The notes: generated by a model from the letters alone, not told the origin. Counted from the stretch's first letter, positions 42,651-50,878 are shown. The stretch: 64,000 nucleotides of DNA from Flavobacteriales bacterium (GCA_020635725.1 JACJZF010000001.1:310001-374000); one strand, 5' to 3'. Translations and numbers: made by a program.

Positions 42651-43191
42651 GAATCGGTGTTGATTGAGCGAGCATCATTTGCTGCAGATGTCTGCGCGCC
42701 TTGGCCAGCTGGCTGCGCGAGGTGCTCTCCCCGCATCCGAGCAGCTCGGCGATTTCGGCATGGTCGTACCCCTCGATGGCGAAGAGGTTGAATACCATGC
42801 GGTATCCATCGGGCAGGGCGGCCACCATCGCCAGAATCTCGGCCTGCCCCAGCTGGTCGAGGGCATCGGCCTCCACCGGGTGCTCCGGTAGGCGCTCCAG
42901 CCCGAAGCGCTCCTGCTGAAAGCTCTTGCGGCGGTAATGGTTGATGGAGGTATGCACCATGATGCGTCGCACCCATCCTTCCAAGCTGCCCTCGAGACGG
43001 AAGTCCTTCAGCTTCTCGAATACGCGGATGAATCCTTCCTGCATGAGGTCCTGGGCCTCCAGTTCATGACGCGCATACCGAAGACATACCGCGTACATGC
43101 GACGCGCGTACCGGTCATAAAGCGACTCCTGGCAACGGCGGTCGCCGTCCAAGCAGCCCTTTATCAATTCCCGTTCGGTGAGTTCACGCAA
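42628..43191 (-). CDS. ECF-type RNA polymerase sigma factor
   Basis: A 187-aa sigma-70 family factor of ECF type. Region 2 is seen as LYDRYARRMYAVCLRYARHELEAQDLMQEGFIRVFEKL with the GWVRRIMVHTSINHYRR segment. Region 4 is seen as LPDGYRMVFNLFAIEGYDHAEIAELLGCGESTSRSQLAKARRHLQQ, a helix-turn-helix. It heads a three-gene overlapping operon with an anti-sigma-like protein and a PKD secreted protein, so it probably responds to an envelope signal. The 244-bp region upstream, shared with divergent ssb copy 2, contains an imperfect palindrome at 43237-43256. Confidence 0.93.
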   Translation of the reverse strand: MRELTERELIKGCLDGDRRCQESLYDRYARRMYAVCLRYARHELEAQDLMQEGFIRVFEKLKDFRLEGSLEGWVRRIMVHTSINHYRRKSFQQERFGLERLPEHPVEADALDQLGQAEILAMVAALPDGYRMVFNLFAIEGYDHAEIAELLGCGESTSRSQLAKARRHLQQMMLAQSTPIHAGDTPH

Positions 43192-43236
43192 CCGGAGGCC
43201 TCTCTACCGCCCAAGACACGCTGGTTTGTTGGTCCG

Positions 43237-43256
43237 CTGCCTTAGGCCCTAGGCAG
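43237..43256. promoter_or_regulatory. Imperfect palindrome between sigma gene and ssb copy 2
   Basis: CTGCCTTAGGCCCTAGGCAG is nearly its own reverse complement (two central mismatched pairs). It lies 46 bp before the sigma start, where an operator would be expected. The core CCCTAGGC also occurs upstream of ssb copy 1 (near 39479). Confidence 0.5.
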
Positions 43257-43295
43257 TGGTTAAGATACCGCTCGCGCCACGGTGGTTGCCCGTGG

Positions 43296-43324
43296 AGCAA
43301 ACGACAGCAAACGGCTGCAACCGC
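43296..43324 (+). repeat. Helically phased AGCAAACG-type direct repeats, set 2
   Basis: GAGCAAACG (43296-43304), CAGCAAACG (43306-43314) and CTGCAACCG (43316-43324) are spaced exactly 10 bp apart and end 112 bp before the ssb ATG. Together with set 1 (39481-39519) and the flanking CGGTGGTTG, they indicate a shared regulatory region for the two ssb genes. A 6-bp-stem hairpin (GCGGGA/TCCCGC, 43332-43353) follows. Confidence 0.7.
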
Positions 43325-43435
43325 CTACAAGCGGGAATCACACGAATCCCGCCCCACTGCTGGGAAAAGGTTTGCGGCGTCGGTCGGCAACAGCACCGGT
43401 CGATGAAACGAAAGTCAAACACAAACAACAGTCCC

Positions 43436-43792
43436 ATGAACACGCTGAAGAACAAAGTGAGCCTCGTAGGTAACCTCGGATTCGACCCGGAAGTGCGGGA
43501 GATCGCCAAGGGGCGTAAGGTGGCACGCCTCTCGGTGGCTACGAACGATAGCTACCGCAACGCCAGCGGCGAGCGGGTGACGGACACGCAGTGGCACACC
43601 GTGGTGGCCTGGGGCCAGACCGCCGAGATGGTGGAGCGCCTGCTGCGCAAAGGATCGCCTGTGATGCTCGAAGGCCGGCTGGTGCACCGCAGCTACGAGG
43701 CGAAGGACGGCACGAAGCGGTACATCACGGAGGTGGTCATGAACAACTTCCAGCTCCTGCCGGGCAAGCGTGAAGAAGCCGCTGCGGCCTGA
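43436..43792 (+). CDS. ssb: Single-stranded DNA-binding protein, short form (copy 2)
   Basis: A 118-aa OB-fold SSB: NKVSLVGNLGFDPEVRE, ARLSVATNDSYRN, DTQWHTVVAWGQTAEMVE, VMLEGRLVHRSYEAKDGTKRYITEVV. It ends in REEAAAA without the acidic C-terminal tip, like copy 1. The two copies are homologous over their full length and stand 3.8 kb apart on the same strand. ATG 43436 (MNTLKNK) is preferred; an in-frame extension to 43256 would read through the phased repeats. A strong terminator follows. Confidence 0.93.
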   Translation: MNTLKNKVSLVGNLGFDPEVREIAKGRKVARLSVATNDSYRNASGERVTDTQWHTVVAWGQTAEMVERLLRKGSPVMLEGRLVHRSYEAKDGTKRYITEVVMNNFQLLPGKREEAAAA

Positions 43793-43812
43793 GGCGCACC
43801 ATCTCCGAAGAC

Positions 43813-43843
43813 ACGGGGCGGCCATGGCCGCCCCGTTGTTTTT
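43813..43843 (+). terminator. Strong rho-independent terminator after ssb copy 2
   Basis: ACGGGGCGGCC and GGCCGCCCCGT (43813-43836) form an almost continuous palindromic stem, followed by TGTTTTT. It cleanly separates ssb from the DUF748 gene. Confidence 0.9.
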
Positions 43844-43865
43844 CCCGCCGATACCTTGGCGCCCA

Positions 43866-46136
43866 ATGGCCGGGGCATCGGGAATCCGCTGGAAGCGTTG
43901 GTGGATAGCGCTCGGCGCGCTGGCGAGCGTGTTGTTGCTGGTGGCCTTCCTGCTGCCGTACCTGCTCAAGCGGTACATCGAGGAGCACAGCGTGGAATGG
44001 ATCGGGCGGCGCGTCACCATCGAGCGCATCGTGCTCAATCCGTTCACCTTCCGTTACGCGGTGCAGGGTGTCACCTGCTACGAGCCGGGCAGCGAGGCGG
44101 TCTTCGTCTCATGGAAGCGGATCAGCGTGCGCAGCAACCTGTGGGCCGGCTTCCGCGAGGATCATTGGCGCTTCCGCGACCTGCGGATCGAGGCGCCCTA
44201 CTTCCACATCGTGCAGAACGGCGAGCGGTTCAACTTCAGCGATCTGCTGGAGCTCGGAGGCGCCGACACGGCGGCGACGGATACGGCCTCCGCTGCTGCC
44301 CGCTTCAGCATGGAGGACATCGAACTGAGCGATGGACGGATCGAGTACGCCAGCGATGTGCTCGCCTCGCCGGTATCGATCCTGAACCTCTCGGCCAGCA
44401 GCAACCTGATTTCTTCGGATCGCGCCCGCATGGAGTTCGGCCTTGGTTTCGAGATCGGCGGCGGTGGGCGCATGGATGGCGGGTTCATGCTCGACACGGA
44501 TGCCGAGCGCTACGCAATCGATGCGCGCCTCAAGGACTTCGCGCTCCGCCAGCTCCTGCCCTACCTGCAGGACTTCTTCGCGTGCAACGATCTGGATGGC
44601 GCGCTGGATGTGGACCTCCGCCTCCTGGACAGCTACACCGACACCACGAGCCTGGCCATCAGCGGCGGAGTGGATCTGAAGGGCGTGCGGCTCACCGATC
44701 CTGACGATGCGCCACTCCTGAGCCTGCGCGCCGCAGCGGCCCGATTGGATACCCTGGTGGCGCACGACCAACGCGTGGAGATGGGCGCCGTGCGCCTGGA
44801 CGGCGCCGCGTTGCGCTTCACGCTCCTCGCGGATGGCACGGACAACTGGACCCGCTTGCTGAAGCTGGACACCACCGCTGTTGCCGGAGACAGCGTCACC
44901 ACCGCACTTCAGGTGAGCGAGAGCAACGTTTTCGTAATGCTCGCCGATTACATCCGGTACTTGGGAGAGCAGGTGGTGGCCAGCGATTACACGGCCAAAC
45001 GGATGGAGCTCAGCGATGGCTCCGTGCATTTCGAGGATCATACGCCGGCACAGCCCTTCACCTATGCGATCACGGGCATCTCGGTCCTGGCCAACAGCTT
45101 CACAAGCGATCAGGAGGCGGGCAAGGTGTCCGCGGGTGCCACCCTGCAGGAGACCGGCCGCCTGAAAGCCGATGCCGTCTTCGACCCGAAGGACCTTCGT
45201 CGTGCGCGCGTGGACCTGGTCGTGGACGCGCTCGATCTGCACGCCCTGGATGCCTATGGACGCTGGTACGCGGCACACCCCTTCGAAGACGGGCAGCTGC
45301 GGTATGAGACGAGCACCACCGTGGACAGCGGCCGCATCGATTCGCGCAACCACCTGCGGATCGACAAGCTGCGATTCGGGAAGCGGGTGGAAGAGCATGA
45401 CCCGGAGATCTACGTGCTCCCCTTGCCTCTGGCGGCCGGCCTCTTGAAGGATGTGCGCGGCGTGGTGGAATTGGATGTGCCCGTGCAGGGCGACCTGAAG
45501 GATCCTGAATTCAGGCCGTGGCCCATTGTCTGGCAGGTGCTGAAGAACCTGGTGGTGAAGGCGGCCACCGCGCCCGGCCGTCTGCTGGTGCGCGCGGTCG
45601 GCGGCACGGACGAAGATGATCTGGAACGCGTGCGATTCGAGCCGCTGCAGGCGGGGCTCAACCCAGCGCAAGCCCGCACCCTTCGCCAATTGGCCAAGGT
45701 CCTTGCTGCGAAGCCGGAGCTGAGCGTGGACCTCGTCTCCTTGGTCGATTCGCTGACCGAGGCGCGCGAGGCGGCGCTCTTCGAGGTGAAGCGGGCTTAC
45801 CTGCTTCCCGATGCCGCGACGCTCAGTGAGCAGGACAGCGCGCGCATCGCCGGACTCAGCGCCAAGGACAGCACCTTCCTGAGCCACGTGGAAGCTTTGA
45901 CACCGGGCCTTTCGGGCAAGCCGTTGCGAGAGCGATGCATGACCGTGCTCGGCGCGATTGAGGCAAGGCGCATCCAGGGTGAACTGGAATACGCGCGGCG
46001 CGAGAACCTCATGCAATTTCTGCTGGCCGAAGGAGTGCCACCCGAGCGCGTGCGCTACCGGGAAGGGACACCGGAAGAGTTGGCCGGAAAGCGCGGCGCC
46101 CCCGGTTACCTATTCGTGTACGAGGCGGCCGATTGA
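43866..46136 (+). CDS. DUF748/AsmA-like envelope protein
   Basis: A 756-aa protein with one N-terminal membrane helix (about residues 13-35, WWIALGALASVLLLVAFLLPYLL). A long beta-rich periplasmic region follows, with DUF748-type features: VTIERIVLNPFTFRYAVQGV, LRIEAPYFHIVQNGERFNFSDLLEL, and NHLRIDKLRFGKRVE...LPLPLAAGLLKDVRGVVELDVPVQGDLKDPEFRPWPIVWQVL. The last part (about 625-740) has an OmpA-like/helical end (LRQLAKVLAAKPELSVDLVSLVD). AsmA/DUF748 proteins are thought to move phospholipids to the outer membrane. ATG 43866 was chosen because the upstream extension crosses the ssb terminator. Confidence 0.87.
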   Translation: MAGASGIRWKRWWIALGALASVLLLVAFLLPYLLKRYIEEHSVEWIGRRVTIERIVLNPFTFRYAVQGVTCYEPGSEAVFVSWKRISVRSNLWAGFREDHWRFRDLRIEAPYFHIVQNGERFNFSDLLELGGADTAATDTASAAARFSMEDIELSDGRIEYASDVLASPVSILNLSASSNLISSDRARMEFGLGFEIGGGGRMDGGFMLDTDAERYAIDARLKDFALRQLLPYLQDFFACNDLDGALDVDLRLLDSYTDTTSLAISGGVDLKGVRLTDPDDAPLLSLRAAAARLDTLVAHDQRVEMGAVRLDGAALRFTLLADGTDNWTRLLKLDTTAVAGDSVTTALQVSESNVFVMLADYIRYLGEQVVASDYTAKRMELSDGSVHFEDHTPAQPFTYAITGISVLANSFTSDQEAGKVSAGATLQETGRLKADAVFDPKDLRRARVDLVVDALDLHALDAYGRWYAAHPFEDGQLRYETSTTVDSGRIDSRNHLRIDKLRFGKRVEEHDPEIYVLPLPLAAGLLKDVRGVVELDVPVQGDLKDPEFRPWPIVWQVLKNLVVKAATAPGRLLVRAVGGTDEDDLERVRFEPLQAGLNPAQARTLRQLAKVLAAKPELSVDLVSLVDSLTEAREAALFEVKRAYLLPDAATLSEQDSARIAGLSAKDSTFLSHVEALTPGLSGKPLRERCMTVLGAIEARRIQGELEYARRENLMQFLLAEGVPPERVRYREGTPEELAGKRGAPGYLFVYEAAD

Positions 46137-46159
46137 TTCGCTGGCCTACGAGGCTCGTT

Positions 46160-49153
46160 CTATTCCAGTATCACTTTCCGCCGGATCGCGGTGCCCGGGC
46201 CTTCGATCTGAAGGACATAGGCACCAGAGGCCAAGCCGCTCAACTGCATGTTGACCATGGTGCTCGTACTGGGCATGGAATGAACCAAACGGCCATCGGG
46301 GCTGAACAGGCTCAAGGTGGAACGCGCCGGGATGCCGCTCACCGTGATCCAATCATGCGCGGGCACAGGGTGGACTTGGACAAGGTCGGCCGTAGCCTCG
46401 CCAAGACCCGTGGAGAAGGGGCTCACCAAATCGCAATGGTCGGCCCAACAGGTGTCCTGTGAGGCATCCTCCCAATACCAGGCGGTCACGCACACCGTGT
46501 AAGGCCCGGGCGGTTCATACAAGTGGGTCACCGTCGCTCCGGCCCAGTCGGCCGTGCCGTCGCCGAACTGCCAGTAGTAAGCGGCACTCGGATGATTGCT
46601 GGTCGCCGTGAGCACAACGGCATTCCCTTGGGCGAACCAGGCGAAATCAACCACGTAATTCGGGTCGCAGCCCAGGCCCTCGCCGATCTCGATCATGGCG
46701 CAATCCTCGGCCCAGCAGGAATCGCCGGAGGCGGCATTGTAATACCAGCCGGCCACGCACACCTGGTAGCTGCCGGGCGCGGCATAGGGGTGGGTGGCCT
46801 GCGGACCGTAGCCCTCGGTGCCATCGCCGAAGTACCAGATGAAGTAGGTCTCAGCGTGGTTGGAGGTGGCGTTGAAGAAGACCACGTTGTCCTGCCCGGC
46901 GTTCCAGGCCATGGCCACGGCGAAGCCCGGGTCGCAACCTCCTTGGCCTTGCACCACCACGGTGCCGCAGGTCTCGGCGGTGCAGGTGATCGGCCCGTTG
47001 GGGCTCTCGTAAATGGAGATCACGTGCAGGCACACCTCGTAGGTGCCGGGCTCGTTGTAGGTGTGGAAGGGCTGGGCATCGTTGCTCGTGCTGCCATCGC
47101 CGAATGTCCAGGACCAGGAGGTCTGGAAACCGGTGCCGGTGGTGGCGTTGGAGAACAGCACGCCATTGGGTCCGCTGGTCCATACGAAGCCGGCCTCCAG
47201 TTGCAAGCAGGGGTCGCCGCCACTGCCTACGTTGATCATGGCGCAATCCTCGGCCCAGCAGGAGTCGCCGGAGGCGGCATTGTAATACCAGCCGGCCACG
47301 CACACCTGGTAGTTGCCGGGCGCGGCATAGGTGTGGGTGGCCTGCGGCCCGTAGCCCTCGGTGCCATCGCCGAAGTACCAGATGAAGTAGGTCTCAGCGT
47401 GGTTGGAGGTGGCGTTGAAGAAGACCACGTTGTCCTGCCCGGCGTTCCAGGCCATGGCCACGGCGAAGCCCGGGTCGCAACCTCCTTGGCCTTGCACCAC
47501 CACATTGCTGCAGGTCTCGGCGGTGCAGGTGATCGGCCCGTTGGGGCTCTCGTAAATGGAGATCACGTGCAGGCACACCTCGTAGGTGCCGGGCTCGTTG
47601 TAGGTGTGGAAGGGCTGGGCATCGTTGCTCGTGCTGCCATCGCCGAATGTCCAGGACCAGGTGGTCTGGAAACCGGTGCCGGTGGTGGCGTTGGAGAACA
47701 GCACGCCATTGGGTCCGCTGGTCCATACGAAGCCGGCCTCCAGTTGCAAGCAGGGGTCGCCGCCACCGCCTACGTTGATCATGGCGCAATCCTCGGCCCA
47801 GCAGGAGTCGCCGGAGGCGGCATTGTAATACCAGCCGGCCACGCACACCTGGTAGTTGCCGGGCGCGGCATAGGTGTGGGTGGCCTGCGGCCCGTAGCCC
47901 TCGGTGCCATCGCCGAAGTACCAGATGAAGTAGGTCTCAGCGTGGTTGGAGGTGGCGTTGAAGAAGACCACGTTGTCCTGCCCGGCGTTCCAGGCCATAT
48001 CCACGGCGAAGCCCGGGTCGCAGCCTCCCTGGCCTTGCACCACCACATTGCCGCAGGTCTCGGCGGTGCAGGTGATCGGGCCGTTGGGGCTCTCGTAGAT
48101 GGAGATCACGTGCAGGCACACCTCGTAGGTGCCGGGTTCGTTGTAGGTGTGCGTGGGGGCCACCGCGTTGGCCGTGGTCCCATCACCGAAGGCCCAGATG
48201 AACTGGGCATCTCCAATGAACGAGGAGCAGTTGTTGAAGAAGAAGGCCATCGGTCCTGCGCCGCTCGGCACGAAGCAGGCCTGGATGTCCTGGCAAGGGT
48301 CGTCGCCCTCGATCGTGACAAGCGCGCAGGTGGTATCCGCGCAAACGGTCTGGGAGCCTGGGGGGGAGGACCAAGCGGTCAGGCACAGCTCGTACGTGCC
48401 GGGCTGGTTGTAAGTGTGGCTGCCCTGCAGGGCATCATCATTCAATGCTCCATCGCCGAAAGTCCAGAGAAAATCCGCGCCAGCGGGCACATCACCGGCG
48501 AAGGCGATGGTACCGCTACCGACCGGACCGACCTGATAGGTGAGGTACGCATGGAAATCGGCGCACGGGTCGTCGCCTGTCACCACCACGGAGGTGCAGA
48601 GCGTGTCCACGCAGTCCAGGCTGAAGACATAGAGGCACACCGCATAGGTGCCCGGCGCGTCATAGTGGTGATCCGCGTGCGTGGCGGTGCTGATGGCACC
48701 ATCGCCGAAGAGCCACTTGAACTGCAGGTTGTCCCCAGGCCCGGAGCAGTTGTCGAAGAAGAAACCCCCGTTGCCCAGGTCGTTCACCACGAAACACGCC
48801 GAGAGGTCCGCGCAGGGGTCGTTGCCTTCAACGACAATTGCCGCGCAGGCCGTGTCCACGCAGGTGAGGGGCGCCTGGCCATTCAGGTGGATGGTGATCG
48901 CGTACAGGCAGACCTCATAGGTGCCGGGCGCTTCATAGGTATGGTAGGGCTGAGCCAACGAACTGGTCCCCCCATCTCCGAAGGACCAGAACCAGGTGGT
49001 CTGCTCCCCGGTCCCGGTGGTGGAATTAATGAACTGGATCCCGTTCGGGCTCTGGTTCCACGCGAAACCTGCGGTCAATTCGTCGCACAGGGTGGGCTGC
49101 GCGAAACTGGTGCCGGCAAGCAGGGTGCTGCAGAAAAGGGTAGCGATACGCAT
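46160..49153 (-). CDS. T9SS-sorted secreted protein with ten PKD modules
   Basis: A 997-aa exported protein with a signal peptide (about residues 1-18, ending TSFAQ). Ten PKD modules follow, each about 90 residues, opening with C-x-x-x-x-A-x-F/M and holding W-x-F-G-D-G and a PGTYEVCL/PGNYQVCV motif with paired cysteines. The C-terminus is a type A sorting domain (VHPVPAHDWITVSGIPARST ... GAYVLQI). Modules 5-9 come from a nearly identical 543-bp DNA repeat. Such proteins are usually adhesins or spacer stalks on the cell surface; no enzymatic domain is seen. The stop is 24 bp from the convergent DUF748 gene. Confidence 0.87.
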   Translation of the reverse strand: MRIATLFCSTLLAGTSFAQPTLCDELTAGFAWNQSPNGIQFINSTTGTGEQTTWFWSFGDGGTSSLAQPYHTYEAPGTYEVCLYAITIHLNGQAPLTCVDTACAAIVVEGNDPCADLSACFVVNDLGNGGFFFDNCSGPGDNLQFKWLFGDGAISTATHADHHYDAPGTYAVCLYVFSLDCVDTLCTSVVVTGDDPCADFHAYLTYQVGPVGSGTIAFAGDVPAGADFLWTFGDGALNDDALQGSHTYNQPGTYELCLTAWSSPPGSQTVCADTTCALVTIEGDDPCQDIQACFVPSGAGPMAFFFNNCSSFIGDAQFIWAFGDGTTANAVAPTHTYNEPGTYEVCLHVISIYESPNGPITCTAETCGNVVVQGQGGCDPGFAVDMAWNAGQDNVVFFNATSNHAETYFIWYFGDGTEGYGPQATHTYAAPGNYQVCVAGWYYNAASGDSCWAEDCAMINVGGGGDPCLQLEAGFVWTSGPNGVLFSNATTGTGFQTTWSWTFGDGSTSNDAQPFHTYNEPGTYEVCLHVISIYESPNGPITCTAETCSNVVVQGQGGCDPGFAVAMAWNAGQDNVVFFNATSNHAETYFIWYFGDGTEGYGPQATHTYAAPGNYQVCVAGWYYNAASGDSCWAEDCAMINVGSGGDPCLQLEAGFVWTSGPNGVLFSNATTGTGFQTSWSWTFGDGSTSNDAQPFHTYNEPGTYEVCLHVISIYESPNGPITCTAETCGTVVVQGQGGCDPGFAVAMAWNAGQDNVVFFNATSNHAETYFIWYFGDGTEGYGPQATHPYAAPGSYQVCVAGWYYNAASGDSCWAEDCAMIEIGEGLGCDPNYVVDFAWFAQGNAVVLTATSNHPSAAYYWQFGDGTADWAGATVTHLYEPPGPYTVCVTAWYWEDASQDTCWADHCDLVSPFSTGLGEATADLVQVHPVPAHDWITVSGIPARSTLSLFSPDGRLVHSMPSTSTMVNMQLSGLASGAYVLQIEGPGTAIRRKVILE
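46691..48150. repeat. 543-bp near-identical tandem repeats (about 2.7 copies)
   Basis: Units begin with the same GATCATGGCGCAATCCTCGG string at 46691, 47234 and 47777, exactly 543 bp apart. Only scattered base differences are seen between copies, and similarity ends near 48150. Each unit encodes 181 residues, that is two PKD modules. The identity level points to recent duplication or gene conversion, and to possible copy-number variation or assembly collapse. Confidence 0.93.
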
Positions 49154-49228
49154 CGGGGGCGAGGTTCGGTCAACGGTGGTGACGGGCGCCGGATGGTGCG
49201 CGGTGCCTGACCGATTTGAGGTCGGGTG

Positions 49229-49259
49229 TTTGCCCGAATAGCGTGAGTTCCTACTTTTG
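49229..49259 (+). promoter_or_regulatory. Consensus Bacteroidota promoter of tRNA-Asn
   Basis: TTTG (49229-49232), a 19-bp spacer, then TACTTTTG (49252-49259) match the primary sigma factor consensus TTTG-N19-TAnnTTTG exactly. Transcription would start about 20 bp before the tRNA. Confidence 0.85.
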
Positions 49260-49284
49260 CCGTCCCTTCGCGAGAAGGGGACCT

Positions 49285-49358
49285 TCCCTGGTAGCTCAGC
49301 TGGTTAGAGCACATGACTGTTAATCATGGGGTCGCTGGTTCAAGTCCAGCCCGGGGAG
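49285..49358 (+). tRNA. tRNA-Asn (anticodon GTT)
   Basis: A 74-nt cloverleaf: acceptor TCCCTGG / CCGGGGA with discriminator G, D arm GCTCAGCTGGTTAGAGC, anticodon loop CTGTTAA (GTT), T arm GCTGG-TTCAAGT-CCAGC. CCA is not encoded. A consensus promoter lies upstream and a terminator directly downstream, so it is a single-gene unit. Confidence 0.96.
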
Positions 49359-49363
49359 CAGGA

Positions 49364-49389
49364 GAGGGCCGCGTCGCGCGGCCTTTCTC
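49364..49389 (+). terminator. Rho-independent terminator after tRNA-Asn
   Basis: GGCCGCG / CGCGGCC (49367-49383) with a 3-nt loop forms a 7-bp stem, extended by weaker pairs, and is followed by TTTCTC. Confidence 0.8.
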
Positions 49390-49442
49390 ATTCATGAACA
49401 GCACGTGGCCGGTGGGCCTGTGCACCGAACCCGAATAGCATC

Positions 49443-50372
49443 ATGCAGCTGATCACCGTAGGCACCGTCGCATTCGACCGCATCGAGACACCCTTCGGCG
49501 TGGCCGAAAAGACCGTGGGTGGCGCCGCCACATACATCTCCTTGGCCGCTTCGGTTTTTCTGGAGAATATGGGCCTGGTGAGCGTGGTGGGCGATGATTT
49601 CCCGGAGTCGGTGATGCAGCAGCTCCGGGATCGAGGCGTTGATCTGCAAGGGCTCGATGTGCTGAAAGGCAAGGAGAGCTTCTTCTGGGCCGGGCGCTAC
49701 CACTACGACATGAACACGCGCGACACGCTGGAGACGCGCCTGAACGTGCTGCTTGATCTGGACCCCAAGCTGCCCGAATCATACCGCCAGGCGCCCTATG
49801 TGATGCTCGGCAACCTCGATCCCGGCGTGCAGGCCAAGGTGCTGGACCAGATGGCGCAGCGGCCGGCGCTGGTGGTGATGGATACCATGAACTTCTGGAT
49901 GGACAGCGCGCTCGAGAAACTCAAGGAGGTGATCGCGCGGGTGGACATCCTCACCATCAACGATGCCGAAGCGCGCCAGCTCAGCGGCGAGCACAGCCTG
50001 GTGAAGGCCGCCGCGCGCATCCTGGCCATGGGGCCACGTTTCCTGGTGGTGAAGAAAGGCGAGCATGGCGCGCTGCTCTTCGGCGACAACCGGGTCTTCT
50101 TCGCTCCGGCGCTTCCGTTGGAGGATGTCGTTGACCCTACCGGCGCCGGCGACACCTTCGCCGGTGGCTTCATCGGCTACCTGGCGCGCACCAAGGACCA
50201 CAGCTTCGACAACCTGAAGCGCGCGATCATCGTGGGCAGCGCGCTCGCGAGCTTCACGTGCGAGAAATTCGGGATCGAACGGCTGCTCGAGGTGAGCCGC
50301 GAGGACATCGATGAGCGGATCCAGCAGTTCGTGGAACTGGTCGACTTCGATATCGAGCTCGTGGAGGGCTAG
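49443..50372 (+). CDS. PfkB-family sugar or nucleoside kinase
   Basis: A 309-aa ribokinase-fold enzyme that phosphorylates a sugar or nucleoside with ATP. The N-terminal VGTVAFDRIETPFG and TVGGAATYISLAASVF substrate segment is present, as are NDAEARQLSGEHS (PfkB signature 1 region) and the catalytic DPTGAGDTFAGGF (anion hole and base Asp). The substrate cannot be told from sequence. It ends overlapping the convergent biotin-carrier gene by 4 nt. It has no sugar-catabolism neighbours. Confidence 0.9.
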   Translation: MQLITVGTVAFDRIETPFGVAEKTVGGAATYISLAASVFLENMGLVSVVGDDFPESVMQQLRDRGVDLQGLDVLKGKESFFWAGRYHYDMNTRDTLETRLNVLLDLDPKLPESYRQAPYVMLGNLDPGVQAKVLDQMAQRPALVVMDTMNFWMDSALEKLKEVIARVDILTINDAEARQLSGEHSLVKAAARILAMGPRFLVVKKGEHGALLFGDNRVFFAPALPLEDVVDPTGAGDTFAGGFIGYLARTKDHSFDNLKRAIIVGSALASFTCEKFGIERLLEVSREDIDERIQQFVELVDFDIELVEG

Positions 50373-50878
50373 GCGAAGGAGATCAGCAGCTGCCCCTTCT
50401 CAACGGGCTTTCCTTTCTCTGCGGCAACAGCCTTGACGGTGGCGTCGCCGGGGGCCTTGATCACGTTCTCCATCTTCATGGCCTCGAGCACCAGCACCGG
50501 ATCGTTCTTCTTCACCGCGTCGCCGGGCTTCACAAGCACATTCAGCACCAGCCCGGGCATGGGGGCCTTCAGGTCGCCGGCCTTGCGCGTCGCCTTGTCC
50601 AGGCCCAAGGTGCGCATGAGGCGGTCCTGCTCCTCTTCGAGCTTCACCGTGCAGGTGCGCCCCCCGATGCGCAGGCGGAGGGTTCGGTTCTCGCGGTCCT
50701 CTTTCAGGATCAGCACGCGATGGCTGCGGCCGTTGAGCAGCACGCTGAACTGGCTCGGACCGATGCGCGTGACATCCGCCGCGGGCGCGCCGACCAGTTG
50801 CCAGGCGGCTGTTGGCGCGGTGCGCTCGAGCACCACTTCCGTGTTGCTGCCGGGCAGCGTTGCGAAGAGCTTGGCCAT
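50369..50878 (-). CDS. Biotin/lipoyl carrier protein (acyl-CoA carboxylase subunit type)
   Basis: A 169-aa protein. Residues about 1-90 are a linker/beta region typical of carboxylase alpha-subunit C-termini. The last about 75 residues form a biotinyl domain with the modified Lys in LVLEAMKMENVI. It starts at APMPGLVLNVLV and ends GQLLISF. In Bacteroidota such free-standing carriers work with biotin carboxylase and carboxyltransferase subunits (propionyl-CoA or acetyl-CoA type) encoded elsewhere; neither is in the window. It is probably the last gene of the purN-marC-rnhA unit, 30 bp after rnhA. Confidence 0.9.
   Translation of the reverse strand: MAKLFATLPGSNTEVVLERTAPTAAWQLVGAPAADVTRIGPSQFSVLLNGRSHRVLILKEDRENRTLRLRIGGRTCTVKLEEEQDRLMRTLGLDKATRKAGDLKAPMPGLVLNVLVKPGDAVKKNDPVLVLEAMKMENVIKAPGDATVKAVAAEKGKPVEKGQLLISFA

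Noticed and set aside
46691..48150. Regularly spaced repeats, considered as a CRISPR-like array
   Set aside because: Units are 543 bp, directly adjacent and coding for PKD modules; there are no short repeats with unique spacers and no cas genes.
46523..49210. An 895-codon plus-strand frame opposite the ten-PKD gene
   Set aside because: It mirrors the PKD repeats (Gly/Ala/Val/His-rich repeats with the same period); the minus frame has the signal peptide, PKD motifs and sorting domain.
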